The notes: generated by a model not told the origin, from the letters alone. DNA of 64,000 nucleotides from Nitrosarchaeum sp. (GCA_003569705.1 BGOU01000007.1:1-64000), one strand, 5' to 3'. Shown: positions 47,095 through 56,753, numbered from the stretch's first letter. Made by a program: numbers and translations.

Positions 47095-47247
47095 ATCAAA
47101 TTATGTCACTCATGTCTATTTCATCATTGTCTTTTTACAAGTAAATCAAAATTAATCTAAATTATTAACCCGTTATTATTTACTAAAAAATAAAACATGA
47201 GATCAAGAATTAGCAGGGTATAATTATAGTAGAAAGAACAAAAGACA

Positions 47248-48111
47248 TTGTCAAAATATCAGCAACCAAAAATGGATGTAAATTTTGGAAAAGCTAAACT
47301 AGTAATTATTGGTGTTATCTTACTTGTCATAATTGCAATAATTTCATCAGCATCAGTACAAATAGTAGAAGCTGGAAACAGAGGAGTTTTACTGCATTGG
47401 AGTGCAGTAGATACAAGTGTTCCACCTTTAGAAGAAGGGCTTCATTTTGTAATGCCATTTGCAGATAAAGTTGTAAACATGGAAATTAGAACACTCAAAT
47501 TTGTTAAATCAACATCTGGGGCTTCAAAGGATCTTCAAACGGTAACTACTGAAGTGACAGTCAATTACAGAGCAGCACCAAACTCGGTAAATACTTTGTA
47601 CAAAGAAGTAGGACCAGATTATGAAAGTAGGATTATTCAACCGGCAGTAGAAGAAGTGGTCAAACAAATAACTGCAAAATATAACGCAGAGGAATTAATC
47701 ACAAAAAGACCACTAGTAAAATCAGATATAGAGACAGAAATTTCTGCTCGTCTTAATCCATATGATATAAATACAGACGCCATATCAATTACTGATTTTC
47801 AATTCTCCCCGCTATTTGCACAGGCCATAGAATCTAAAGTTGAAGCCGAGCAAAAAGCACTCAAAGCAGAAAATGATCTTAGAAGAATTGAAGTTGAAGC
47901 AAGACAAGCAGAACAGCAGGCAAAAGGTATCGCTGCAGCAAACGTAGCAGAAGCAGAAGGTGAAGCAGAAGCAATCAAAATAATCAATGAGGCATTGGCA
48001 CAAAATCCAAATTATTTAGATTGGCTCAAAATAAAAGCATGGGATGGTAAACTGCCATTAGTGGTAGGGGAAGGTGGAACACCATTTATTCAGATACCAA
48101 GAGAACCCTAG
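47248..48111 (+). CDS. Prohibitin/SPFH-domain membrane protein
   Basis: The 287-residue protein has a membrane helix (about 19-37, VIIGVILLVIIAIISSASVQ), the SPFH domain with NRGVLLHWSAVDTSVPPLEE and the coiled coil AEQKALKAENDLRRIEVEAR, then DWLKIKAWDGKLPLVVGEGG, typical of prohibitin-type scaffolds. TTG is the start. It may organise membrane proteases. Confidence 0.88.
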   Translation: MSKYQQPKMDVNFGKAKLVIIGVILLVIIAIISSASVQIVEAGNRGVLLHWSAVDTSVPPLEEGLHFVMPFADKVVNMEIRTLKFVKSTSGASKDLQTVTTEVTVNYRAAPNSVNTLYKEVGPDYESRIIQPAVEEVVKQITAKYNAEELITKRPLVKSDIETEISARLNPYDINTDAISITDFQFSPLFAQAIESKVEAEQKALKAENDLRRIEVEARQAEQQAKGIAAANVAEAEGEAEAIKIINEALAQNPNYLDWLKIKAWDGKLPLVVGEGGTPFIQIPREP

Positions 48112-48127
48112 TTATTCGTCAATGATT

Positions 48128-48424
48128 TTATTCGGTTTTTGATTTATCCCTAACAGAATCATACATTGTAAGAAACTGCTCAGGTTCTTTTTGCCTATAT
48201 TTTTTAGCAAGCTGAAAGATTCCTTTTTCAGAAACAATCTCTCCTTTATTTTCATAATATTCTTTTATTATTTGAAATTGAGTTTTTTTGATATCGTATT
48301 TTCTTAAAGTTGTATTGACAGATCGATCACACAAGTAATCAAAGATAACTAATCTATATGTCAAATATCCAAGAATTCCAACTGTAGCAGATATCACAAG
48401 TGGGATAAGTATGACAGCTGACAT
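48128..48424 (-). CDS. Single-TM hypothetical protein
   Basis: The 98-residue protein has one N-terminal membrane helix (LIPLVISATVGILGYLTYRL) and a helical cytoplasmic part. It converges with the prohibitin gene 16 bases away. I recognise no family. Confidence 0.5.
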   Translation of the reverse strand: MSAVILIPLVISATVGILGYLTYRLVIFDYLCDRSVNTTLRKYDIKKTQFQIIKEYYENKGEIVSEKGIFQLAKKYRQKEPEQFLTMYDSVRDKSKTE

Positions 48425-48507
48425 GAATTAGATGTGTTTTCTTGCTATTTATTGTTAGTTTCCATAGTGGTGAAATTTCAATAGTTATTAGCATCTTAAT
48501 TGATAAC

Positions 48508-48669
48508 ATGGGTATGATTCACAAAATCAGATATTTTGAAGCTAAAAAATTATCTCAAGGAGTATTCCTTCAAGATGAAGTTAATGAGTTTCTAGCTGAA
48601 AAGGGGGAAAACATAATATCAATTCACCCGGTAATGGGTGATGCATTATTAGTTCATTATAAAGAATAA
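48508..48669 (+). CDS. Small hypothetical protein, 53 residues
   Basis: From the ATG at 48508: MGMIHKIRYFEAKKLSQGVF then NEFLAEKGENIISIHPVMGD. An alpha/beta mini-protein. Upstream in-frame starts exist, but the first 22 residues look non-coding. Confidence 0.5.
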   Translation: MGMIHKIRYFEAKKLSQGVFLQDEVNEFLAEKGENIISIHPVMGDALLVHYKE

Positions 48670-48728
48670 TTGAGATTCATAAAATTATTTTTTAAATTTC
48701 CCATAGTTTCAAATCCAAGAGGTGTAGG

Positions 48729-48866
48729 TTATCGTCGTTCTCGAATTTTTTGTTCTAAAATATCGATCAATTCATTAACCATAAAATCCCCATCGCGGAC
48801 ATGGCTAATTCCAGTAATAGTCTTTATTCTAGTCATTGTTTCAGCAGTGATTTGTAGTTGAGGCAT
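48729..48866 (-). CDS. 45-residue ribbon-helix-helix-like microprotein
   Basis: MPQLQITAETMTRIKTITGI then DFMVNELIDILEQKIRERR. A short strand and two amphipathic helices with a basic end are compatible with a ribbon-helix-helix DNA-binding fold. The start ATG is followed by a clean frame to 48729. Confidence 0.5.
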   Translation of the reverse strand: MPQLQITAETMTRIKTITGISHVRDGDFMVNELIDILEQKIRERR

Positions 48867-48940
48867 ACTTTACCAATTGTACATTGTTATTTAAAGCAAA
48901 GAATCTACGTGACAAATGAGATAATCATCAAATAGAAAAT

Positions 48941-49039
48941 TCAAGATTGTGAAATACACGTACAATCACAATCAAACATCCCTGCTTTTCCCATACATTG
49001 ATCATGATGTTCATGATAACATTTGTCACAAGTAACCAA
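48941..49039 (-). CDS. Possible Cys/His-rich microprotein, 32 residues
   Basis: TTG at 49039 gives VTCDKCYHEHHDQCMGKAGM then FDCDCTCISQS, with CxxC, CxCxC and HEHH. It resembles the Cys-rich protein at 6770-6904 in style. The start is non-ATG and an upstream ATG is out of frame by one base, so an indel is possible. Confidence 0.35.
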   Translation of the reverse strand: MVTCDKCYHEHHDQCMGKAGMFDCDCTCISQS

Positions 49040-49173
49040 GTCACATCTTTACGAATATCAGTGATAAATACCAGCGTACTTGATTAAAACTAAACAATTC
49101 CAAATACATCAGGCATAATTAAGAAAAATCATAGGATTTTATTTGAAAAGAATAGTAAAAAGGGTGAATAGAT

Positions 49174-50283
49174 TTGGGAATTCCTGAAAAAATTAAAGCC
49201 ATCCAAGATGAAATGGCAAAAACTCAGATCAACAAAGCTACAAACCATCACATTGGTTTACTAAAAGCAAAAATTGCAAAACTAAAACGAGAGCAAGAAG
49301 ACAAAGAAATTCAAAAAAGTGGGATAAAAACAGATGGGTTTGATGTCAGGCGTTCTGGTGATGCAACAGTTGTGTTTATTGGATTACCAAGTGTTGGAAA
49401 ATCAACACTGCTAAACAAATTAACAGACGCAAAGTCTGCAATTGGTGCTTATCAATTTACAACTTTAACAGTAGTTCCAGGGATGATGGAATACAGGGGA
49501 GCTAAAATCCAAGTTTTAGATTTACCTGGAATTATCAAAGGCGCATCAAGTGGAAAAGGATTAGGTAAAAGAATATTATCTGTTGCAAGATCGGCGGATT
49601 TAGTTTTACTTATGCTAGATGTTTTTCAGCCGTTTCATGAAGATGTATTAGTTAATGAGTTAGGAAACATAGGAATTAGACTAAACACATTACCACCAAA
49701 TATCACTATTGAAAAATCTCCCATGGGTGGAATTGCTGTTGCACAACAGGTCAAATTAACAAAAATTTCAGAGCAGCATCTAAAAGATATTTTACATATT
49801 TATGGACTAGTTAGCGCCAGAGTTGTGATTCGAGAAGACATCACATCAGAACAATTAGCAGATCACATCGCTGGAAATATTAGTTATTCAAAATCACTTA
49901 CAATTTTAAATAAAATAGATCTAGTCAATAGAGAATTTCTAGAAGATTTGAAAACAAAAATAAAATCAGAAGTGATAGAAGTTTCAGCAAATTCAGAAAT
50001 CAACATAGAATTACTAAAAGAGAAAATATATGAAAAACTTAATTTTATTAGAATATACCTGAGACCAAAAGGAGGTGAGACAGACTTTAAAGAACCATTA
50101 ATTGCAAGAGAGGGCGATACTGTAGAAGATATTTGTAATAAACTACATCGAAGTATGAAAAAACAATTCAGATACGGTTTGATTTGGGGGAAAAGCGTAA
50201 AGTTTGGTGGACAAAGAGTAGGATTAGATCATATTGTAATAGATGAAGATGTTTTAACAATAATTAAAAGACGCGGAATATAA
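49174..50283 (+). CDS. DRG/Obg-family GTPase with TGS domain
   Basis: The 369-residue protein has G1 IGLPSVGKSTLLNKL, G2 YQFTTL, G3 LDLPGIIKGAS, G4 LNKIDL and a C-terminal TGS domain (about 290-368, FIRIYLRPKGGETD and RYGLIWGKSVKFGGQRVG). This is the archaeal ribosome-associated DRG/Rbg type. TTG start at 49174. Confidence 0.93.
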   Translation: MGIPEKIKAIQDEMAKTQINKATNHHIGLLKAKIAKLKREQEDKEIQKSGIKTDGFDVRRSGDATVVFIGLPSVGKSTLLNKLTDAKSAIGAYQFTTLTVVPGMMEYRGAKIQVLDLPGIIKGASSGKGLGKRILSVARSADLVLLMLDVFQPFHEDVLVNELGNIGIRLNTLPPNITIEKSPMGGIAVAQQVKLTKISEQHLKDILHIYGLVSARVVIREDITSEQLADHIAGNISYSKSLTILNKIDLVNREFLEDLKTKIKSEVIEVSANSEINIELLKEKIYEKLNFIRIYLRPKGGETDFKEPLIAREGDTVEDICNKLHRSMKKQFRYGLIWGKSVKFGGQRVGLDHIVIDEDVLTIIKRRGI

Positions 50284-50382
50284 TTTTTTAATTTCAAATA
50301 AAAAATGGATCAAGATACAGAACATAGATGATGTCAGTATTGCATGGCAAAAACAAAACAAATTCTTATTTTTCTTCCAGAA

Positions 50383-50508
50383 ATGGCAACATACAAGCGT
50401 AGAAGACAGTACAAATGCATTGTTTGTGGAAAAAAAGGTGGTTGCAAGGAAGAAGACCATCAGATGAAAGTGTTTATTGAAATTTTTCCGATCAAAATTA
50501 AATTTTAA
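50383..50508 (+). CDS. Zinc-knuckle microprotein
   Basis: MATYKRRRQYKCIVCGKKGG CKEEDHQMK (split here) and a hydrophobic tail, 41 residues. CxxC, Cys and His could hold one zinc; the N-terminus is strongly basic. An in-frame ATG at 50344 would add 13 residues (MAKTKQILIFLPE). Confidence 0.5.
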   Translation: MATYKRRRQYKCIVCGKKGGCKEEDHQMKVFIEIFPIKIKF

Positions 50509-50596
50509 AAATAAAATTTCGTTGATAAATAGTAATCAATTTGTGTAATTTTGTTTAGTCTAACTATAGAAAAACTATGAAAATGTCGATTCATCA

Positions 50597-50896
50597 ATGG
50601 CTACAAAAAGAAAAGCTGCCTCTAAACGTAGATCTGTTAGAAAGATTGTCGTAAAGAAAGTAGCAAGAAAAGCTGTACGAAGAAAGGCAGTAAGAAAAGC
50701 TGTCGTCAGACGTGCAGTTGGAAAAACTGTTGTAAGAAAGGCAGCAAGAAAAGCTGTTGTAAGAAAGGCAGTTGGAAGAGCTGTTGTAAGAAAGGCAGTT
50801 GGAAGAGCTGTCGTCAGACGTGCAGTTAGAAGAGCTGTCGTTAGACGTGCAGTTGGAAAAACTGTTGTAAGAAAGGCAGCAAGAAGAAGACGATAA
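50597..50896 (+). CDS. Lys/Arg/Ala/Val repeat protein, histone-H1-like
   Basis: The 99-residue protein is made almost only of Lys, Arg, Ala and Val, with no acidic residue. From about residue 30 it repeats a 9-residue unit (RKAVGRAVV and variants, 27-base DNA period). The charge is extreme. The composition resembles eukaryotic H1 tails and bacterial Hc1-like nucleoid proteins, so DNA or RNA compaction is the best guess. The promoter lies in the A/T-rich gap. A strong terminator follows. Confidence 0.65.
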   Translation: MATKRKAASKRRSVRKIVVKKVARKAVRRKAVRKAVVRRAVGKTVVRKAARKAVVRKAVGRAVVRKAVGRAVVRRAVRRAVVRRAVGKTVVRKAARRRR

Positions 50897-50914
50897 GATC
50901 GTCAAAAAATTAAC

Positions 50915-50949
50915 AATCGTCATTCTATGACGATTTGTTTTTCCTTTTT
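50915..50949 (+). terminator. Hairpin and T-tract after the H1-like gene
   Basis: Stem aatcgtca / tgacgatt (8 base pairs, loop ttcta) at 50915-50935, followed by tgtttttccttttt. A second short palindrome, gacgat/atcgtc, overlaps the stop codon. Confidence 0.75.
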
Positions 50950-50968
50950 CTAATTTTAATTTCTAAAA

Positions 50969-51253
50969 TCAGCTAAACATTTGGCTTGGAGGTTGTGAGT
51001 TTTTTCCTTTAAGGGTATTTTTTTCAACAGTGAATGTCTTATCTGGTGGAATGATAGATAGTTTTACAGAAGTATTAATTGCATAATGAGGAGTGCCATC
51101 AGGGTTTTTAAAATTAACAGCTTTGCCAACTCGATCTAAATCAACTTTGACTTTTACAATTGTTCCATCCTCTAATTCAAAAGATACAAAATCATTTTCA
51201 AGACGTTTGTAATCCAACATTTTGAATTCTATTTTTTCTGGATTTTCACTCAT
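50969..51253 (-). CDS. Hypothetical protein next to the collagen-like gene
   Basis: The 94-residue beta-rich protein has KMLDYKRLENDFVSFELEDG and VDLDRVGKAVNFKNPDGTPH. It lies 22 bases downstream of the collagen-like gene on the same strand, so it is probably cotranscribed. The family is unknown. Confidence 0.5.
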   Translation of the reverse strand: MSENPEKIEFKMLDYKRLENDFVSFELEDGTIVKVKVDLDRVGKAVNFKNPDGTPHYAINTSVKLSIIPPDKTFTVEKNTLKGKNSQPPSQMFS

Positions 51254-51275
51254 CAGTAATTCACTTTGTCAAACA

Positions 51276-52886
51276 TTAGTAAAGATAACTCATTAGTTTA
51301 ATTTGTTCTTCAGTGCTAATGATATTTTTGTTAGTCATTATTTCTAAAAGTTCTTTGAATAGTGCTTTTTGTTCTATAGACATTCCACCTGCGGGACCTT
51401 TTTCTCCAGGTGGACCAGGTGGACCTCTAGGACCTGCTGGACCTACTGGACCCTGTTCGCCTATTGGACCATGTTCGCCTTGTGGGCCAAATGGACCTGT
51501 AGGACCTCTTTCACCTTGTAGACCTTGAATGCCTTGTGGACCTTGTGGACCTTTTTCTCCAGGTGGACCAGATGAACCTCTTTCACCTTGTGGGCCTTGT
51601 GGACCTTGTGGACCTTTATCGCCTAGTGGGCCAGTAGGACCTGTTAATCCTTTTTCTCCTTGCATGCCTGTTGGGCCTTTTTCTCCTTTTTCTCCCAAAG
51701 GTCCAGGAACTCCGGTTAATCCTTTTGCACCTGCAGGACCTTGTGGACCTTGTGGACCTTTTTCTCCCAGTGGACCTTCAGGGCCTCTTAGGCCTCTTTC
51801 ACCTATTAGACCAACTGGACCTTGTGGACCTTTGTCACCTAGTGGACCAGTAGGACCTGTTAATCCTTTATCGCCAGGAACTCCTTGTAGACCTAGCGGA
51901 CCTTTGTCACCTAGTGGACCAGTAGGACCTTTGTCACCTAGTGGACCAGTAGGACCTGTTAATCCTTTTTCTCCTTGTACACCTTGGGGACCTTGGGGAC
52001 CTTTTTCTCCCAGTGGACCAGTTGGACCAGTTAATCCTTTATCGCCAGGAACTCCCTGTGGACCGTTGTCACCTTTATCACCAGGAACTCCACGTAATCC
52101 GATTTGACCTTTATCACCAGTAGGACCTGTTAATCCTTTTTCTCCTTGAGAACCAAGTGAACCTCTTAGTCCTTCAGGACCTTTATCACCAGATGGTCCT
52201 GTTGAACCTTTGTCACCTTTATCACCAATAGGACCAGAAATTCCTTTATCGCCTTTATCGCCTTTATCACCAGTTATTCCTTTTTCTCCTTGTGGACCTT
52301 TATCACCAGATACACCTTTGTCACCTTGTGAACCTTTATCACCAGATACACCTTGTGGACCCGGTGGTCCTTTGTCACCTTGTGGACCTTGAATACCTTG
52401 TGGACCTTTATCACCAGATGGTCCTTTGTCACCAGATACACCTTGTGGACCAGATGGTCCTTTGCTACCTTGTGGACCAGCATAACCAGATGCAGTAAAA
52501 GAATCAGAAGTTGGTTTTGCAATACGTTGTGGTTTTGGTGATTCGATTTCAGTTCTAGTTTCATGTTTAGTTTCTTTTGATGGTTTTCTTAAAGAGACAT
52601 CAAAAACAGAATGTAATGAAGAGAATAGATCAGTAACAACAATCCAAATAGTATCAAGATCATAGACAGATGAAGGGATTGGATTTTCATCAGAACCAAG
52701 TGTCTCTGTAAATATTCCATCTTTTACTCGAAGATGAAAATGTCCCTTCCATAATGAAGAAAATTGTTTATTTCTGATTTTATCAATATGTGGCATCGAG
52801 TCAGCAATGAAAATTTGGACCTCGTAAATACCGGATTGTCTGAATGGTGATTGACCCTGAACCTCTAATCTTGGACGAGATGACAC
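51276..52886 (-). CDS. Collagen-like protein with about 120 Gly-X-Y triplets
   Basis: The 536-residue protein has an N-terminal beta domain (about 1-105, [20 protein letters not shown]), a linker, an uninterrupted Gly-X-Y stretch (about residues 134-501) rich in GPQG, GDKG, GEKG and GPTG, and a short C-terminal helix ([20 protein letters not shown]). Lys with Glu/Asp in successive triplets can stabilise the triple helix without hydroxyproline. There is no signal peptide. It may form trimeric rods; N-terminal similarity to tail-fibre-like domains is a guess. Confidence 0.8.
   Translation of the reverse strand: MSSRPRLEVQGQSPFRQSGIYEVQIFIADSMPHIDKIRNKQFSSLWKGHFHLRVKDGIFTETLGSDENPIPSSVYDLDTIWIVVTDLFSSLHSVFDVSLRKPSKETKHETRTEIESPKPQRIAKPTSDSFTASGYAGPQGSKGPSGPQGVSGDKGPSGDKGPQGIQGPQGDKGPPGPQGVSGDKGSQGDKGVSGDKGPQGEKGITGDKGDKGDKGISGPIGDKGDKGSTGPSGDKGPEGLRGSLGSQGEKGLTGPTGDKGQIGLRGVPGDKGDNGPQGVPGDKGLTGPTGPLGEKGPQGPQGVQGEKGLTGPTGPLGDKGPTGPLGDKGPLGLQGVPGDKGLTGPTGPLGDKGPQGPVGLIGERGLRGPEGPLGEKGPQGPQGPAGAKGLTGVPGPLGEKGEKGPTGMQGEKGLTGPTGPLGDKGPQGPQGPQGERGSSGPPGEKGPQGPQGIQGLQGERGPTGPFGPQGEHGPIGEQGPVGPAGPRGPPGPPGEKGPAGGMSIEQKALFKELLEIMTNKNIISTEEQIKLMSYLY
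51384..52487. repeat. Degenerate 9-base repeat region encoding Gly-X-Y
   Basis: The DNA is a long imperfect repeat of ggaccttgtggacct-like triplet units. Longer copies such as aatcctttatcgccaggaac recur several times, suggesting expansion by slippage or recombination. Confidence 0.8.
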
Positions 52887-52997
52887 ATCGTTTGTGTAAA
52901 TTCCAAGTATTTCTACATTTTCAGAGATTTAGACATATTTAGAACTAGGCTCAATTCAGGATAGTATTTATCTAGACTAAATGTCCAAGTTGAGCTA

Positions 52998-54119
52998 GTG
53001 AAGAAGCTATTTCAAAAAAAATCAGTTGAAAAAGAGATAAAATCTAAAAAGACAGATCTAGTAGAAGAGACAAGTCTAGTAGATCCTGACTATAATCGTA
53101 AAAAATTATTTAAAACAGGAGTAAACTTGATGGCTGATGAAAAGCTCGAAGAGGCCGCAGTTATTTTTGAGCAGGCATTACGAATTGAGCCAAACAACAT
53201 CGAGACTTTGATGAAATTAGGCTATGCGAGATTTCACTTGGAAGAATACAGTGAAGCACTAAAGATTTATGATAAAATTTTAGATATAGATGTCACCAAC
53301 CCAGAAGCTTGGAATTTAAAAGCACTAGTCCATTATGAACAAAAAAATTATTCAAAAGCACTGGATGCAATTGAAAAAGCAGTAGAGTCAGATCCCACAT
53401 ATGGAATGGCTTGGTATAACAAAGCATGTTTTCTATCTCTAGTAAATCAAGTTCCAGAATCACTTGAAGCATTGAAACGTTCAATTGAGATTGATGTAAA
53501 AAATGCAAGAAAATCAATTAGAGATAAGGATTTCACAAATGTGAAAATAGAAGAAGGATTCAAAAGAATTGTAGAGGTAGTAGTTTTAGAATCAATCAGA
53601 CAAGGTTATCATACACTTGGGGCTATTGTTTGGACAACATTTCTAGATAAAGCTGATGCAGAAAATGCATTAAGAAAATTGCTTGAAAAGGGATTAATTG
53701 TTCAGCATGAAAAACGAGACGGTCTAAGTAAAATTCCAATATATGATCTTGCAGCAGATGTCGTAGAAAGAATGGGAAAAGAGAAAAAAGGATTATTTGG
53801 AATTACAAAAAAACAATTACCAAAACCAATCAAGAATTTAAAAGAACTCAGTCAAGCCATACAGTCAGTTAGAGAATCAATAGAAGAAGAAAATGTTGAA
53901 AAAACAATTCAAATATTTGACGAGTTTATCGACCCAACAAAATCAGGGGAGCAAATGATTGAACAATTCTTTGAAGAACATAGAGAGATTAGATTGTGGA
54001 AGATCAGATTAAAAGACAGAGGGGTAGATTATCTCATTGAAAACAAAGCCAAGATGCTAAATCTTTTTGATAATATAGAAGTCACAGTTACCAAAAAACT
54101 TAGAAACGAAATATCCTAG
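52998..54119 (+). CDS. TPR protein with C-terminal winged-helix-like region
   Basis: The 373-residue protein has about four tetratricopeptide repeats (about 35-170, AVIFEQALRIEPNNIETLMK, ALKIYDKILDIDVTNPEAWN), then a helical segment TLGAIVWTTFLDKADAENAL resembling a winged helix, and a C-terminal helical domain. The start is GTG at 52998. TPRs bind partner proteins. It is divergent from the collagen-like gene and convergent with the sulfurtransferase gene. Confidence 0.8.
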   Translation: MKKLFQKKSVEKEIKSKKTDLVEETSLVDPDYNRKKLFKTGVNLMADEKLEEAAVIFEQALRIEPNNIETLMKLGYARFHLEEYSEALKIYDKILDIDVTNPEAWNLKALVHYEQKNYSKALDAIEKAVESDPTYGMAWYNKACFLSLVNQVPESLEALKRSIEIDVKNARKSIRDKDFTNVKIEEGFKRIVEVVVLESIRQGYHTLGAIVWTTFLDKADAENALRKLLEKGLIVQHEKRDGLSKIPIYDLAADVVERMGKEKKGLFGITKKQLPKPIKNLKELSQAIQSVRESIEEENVEKTIQIFDEFIDPTKSGEQMIEQFFEEHREIRLWKIRLKDRGVDYLIENKAKMLNLFDNIEVTVTKKLRNEIS

Positions 54120-54933
54120 TTACTCTGCAGACAAATCCCAATAGTTTGCATCCTGTTGTTTTACTATTGGTTTCTCAAGGCCTTTCCATTCTTTGAAAGA
54201 GCGCACATAGAGTTTGACATTAGGCAAACCGACTGATTTTAGTGCGTAATAAGCCAAACCTGAAAGAGTCCCAACACTGCCACAATAAGTAATGATTTCA
54301 GAATTACCTGAAATTCCCCGATTATCAAATAGTCGTTTCATATCCTCCTTAGGTCGTAAAATTTTATCTGGAGTTGCAAGAGTTCTATATGGAAGACTGA
54401 TTGCACCAGGAATATGCTTGTTCCAGATAGTTCAATCTCTCTCTATTATCAATAAGAATCACATTTGGTTTATCTTTTGATGTTTCCAAGTAATCAGAAG
54501 TAGATAAAATTTCAGGTTTTAGATGAATAGAGTGTTCTTTGCTTTGTATTTCTGGTATCTTGTCATCATTTTCCAAACCAAGTGATTTCCATTTACTAAA
54601 AGTTGTTTCAAGTAAAGACACATCAGAGTGACCAAGATATTCCAATGTCCAAGCAACTCTAGATGCAAGTGCACCAAAGGTGTCATCATAAACAACCACA
54701 CGGGTTTCATCGCCTATGCCCATTGCATTTACAAGTTTTAAAACACGTTCAGGACTATCATCAGATAATAAATTTGCCAGTGGAAGATTTACGGCAGTTG
54801 GAATATGGCTTTGCTTGTAATCTTCTTCTCTTCGTACGTCAATTACTCTGACACTTTTATCTCTAATTTCAGATCTCAGTGAATCAATATCAGTTGTTGT
54901 TTTGATTGTTTTTTCTTGGCTCATGCTGCACAT
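54120..54933 (-). CDS. Two-domain rhodanese (sulfurtransferase) with frameshift
   Basis: Moves sulfane sulfur between thiosulfate or mercaptopyruvate and acceptors. The first domain has RVIDVRREEDYKQSHIPTAV and VVVYDDTFGALASR. The second has ILIDNRERLNYLEQ, then in the next frame HIPGAISLPYR and the active-site loop IITYCGSVGTLSGLAYYAL with catalytic Cys. Removing one A near 54420-54424 joins them (EQHIPGA). The start ATG overlaps the sulfite reductase gene by 13 bases, so they are coupled. Confidence 0.85.
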
Positions 54934-56729
54934 TCACCTTTTCCAGTTTTTGTATGATAACTAGAATCACTTCCATAATCATTGTAAAAATCAGGATCTT
55001 CTTCTTTTGTAGGTGGAATTGTAAATGAATCCAAAGCTTTTCGCATATCAAGGACAGATTTTATTTCAGAATCTTCTTTGCCATTTACAATTCTATGAAT
55101 CCAATCTGTAAGGGTGTCATTAGATTTTTTATTTTGTTTGAATAATTCAATAATTTTTAAAATTACCGGAATTACTCTTTTTGCAGGAATTCTATGACAT
55201 GTAGCACCAAGCATTGTTTCTCCGTCAGAACGTCCTCCCAAAGACATTTGATAGTTAGGATACATTTCTTTTCCAACTCTTCCCCCTCCACCAAAGAAAC
55301 CAATTGTAGCAATTCCATGTTGTGCACAGGAATTTGGACATCCACTTATCTTAATAGAGGAATCACGTAAATCATCATCTTGGTCTAGTTTGAGTTCTAG
55401 GAATTTTCTTTGAATTTCCTTTGCCAATCTATGAGAGTTAGTCAAAGCAAGATTACATGAAGTTGTACCTGAGCAACCTATAGGAGCAGCCATGGTTAAT
55501 GCACCAGACTTTGCCAATCCCACTGTAAGCAGTTTAGAATACAGACGTGCCAAATCACCTTCATGTACGTAACGTAGTGCAATGTTTTGTACAAATCCGG
55601 CTCTTGCGTGACCTTCTGATGAGAATTCTCGAATTAGGGTTGCCAGTGAGGTTAACTGATTTGATGTAATATCTCCAGCCTCAAGTGTGATGAATACGGA
55701 ACTGTATTCAGTTTGTTTTTGTTTTAGGGTGTTAGTTTTTAGCCATCTTGTATATCCATCAGGAATTGAACTTCCACTTTCATCAGATATTTTGATTGGT
55801 CTTTTAATTATTGATGGCGTATGATCTACTTCAAGACGAGTGATAACTGATTGAGTTGCCCTCACTATAGCTCTTTCTTTAAGAACTAGATTTTGGAATT
55901 TTTCCCAACCCATATCATTTACAAGATAACGCATTCTATTTCGGGCCATATTTTTCCTATCACCTAATCTATCAAAAATTCGCATTACTGCAATTGAAGT
56001 ATACAAAAGATCTTCTTCAGGAGTAAACTCTTCTAATTGGTTGCCTACAAAAGATTTGTTACCCAACCCACCACCAAGAAAAATTTTAAATCCTTTTTGA
56101 ATAGATCCATCCAAATCTCTAGTTTGTGGAATTAATCCAACATCAACCATTCTTACCATTCCATGTTTTTCACAGCATGTAAAATTAAATTTGAATTTTC
56201 TTGGAAGATTTTGGGACATTGGATTTCTTAAAAAGAATCTAGCTGTTGCAAGTGCATATGGTGTAGAATCAAATTCCTCATCAGGACAAACACCAGACAA
56301 AGGACTACACATTACATTTCTTACAGAATTACCACATGCTTCGCGAGATGTAAGACCTACTTCAGCTAGTCCACGCAAAATTTCTGAAACATCTTCTAAG
56401 ATTACCCAGTGTAGTTGAATATTCTCCCTTGTAGAAAAATGAGCACTACCTATAGAGAATTGCTCACTTAGTTGAGATATTTTTTCAAGTTGAAGTGGAT
56501 ATATTTCTCCAGCAGGTAATTTGATTCGGACCATGGCATAATCGTTAGTCATTCTGGTGCCATATGCCCCATGCTGGAGCCTATATCGTCTAAAGCTGTC
56601 TTCATTGTATTTTCCTTGACGGAATAACTTTACAGTATTAGCAAAATCCTCAGCCTCCTCAATTCTTGCCCAATTAATTTTAGGGTTGGATGAATCCGGA
56701 TACGATTGTTTAAGATCAGATATTGTCAA
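54921..56729 (-). CDS. Siroheme [4Fe-4S] sulfite/nitrite reductase
   Basis: Six-electron reduction of sulfite to sulfide (or nitrite to ammonia) using ferredoxin. The protein has the siroheme/cluster motifs CSGTTSC (Cys-x5-Cys) and CPNSC (Cys-x3-Cys), plus FSTRENIQLHW and ACGNSVRNVMCSPLSG. TTG at 56729 (MTISDLKQSYPDSS) is favoured, because a TATA box lies 29 bases upstream. An ATG at 56804 would add 25 residues beyond the likely transcript start. About 602 residues. Confidence 0.88.
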   Translation of the reverse strand: MTISDLKQSYPDSSNPKINWARIEEAEDFANTVKLFRQGKYNEDSFRRYRLQHGAYGTRMTNDYAMVRIKLPAGEIYPLQLEKISQLSEQFSIGSAHFSTRENIQLHWVILEDVSEILRGLAEVGLTSREACGNSVRNVMCSPLSGVCPDEEFDSTPYALATARFFLRNPMSQNLPRKFKFNFTCCEKHGMVRMVDVGLIPQTRDLDGSIQKGFKIFLGGGLGNKSFVGNQLEEFTPEEDLLYTSIAVMRIFDRLGDRKNMARNRMRYLVNDMGWEKFQNLVLKERAIVRATQSVITRLEVDHTPSIIKRPIKISDESGSSIPDGYTRWLKTNTLKQKQTEYSSVFITLEAGDITSNQLTSLATLIREFSSEGHARAGFVQNIALRYVHEGDLARLYSKLLTVGLAKSGALTMAAPIGCSGTTSCNLALTNSHRLAKEIQRKFLELKLDQDDDLRDSSIKISGCPNSCAQHGIATIGFFGGGGRVGKEMYPNYQMSLGGRSDGETMLGATCHRIPAKRVIPVILKIIELFKQNKKSNDTLTDWIHRIVNGKEDSEIKSVLDMRKALDSFTIPPTKEEDPDFYNDYGSDSSYHTKTGKGECAA

Positions 56730-56753
56730 TACAATAGAAAGTCCTCGAGTTAT

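Noticed and set aside
50594-50923. Minus-strand Ser/Cys/Asn repeat frame
   Set aside because: It is the complement of the Lys/Arg repeat gene, which has the better start, terminator and composition.
51529-52107. Plus-strand Pro/Gly repeat frames
   Set aside because: They are shadows of the collagen-like gene; the reverse complement of Gly-Pro codons is also open.
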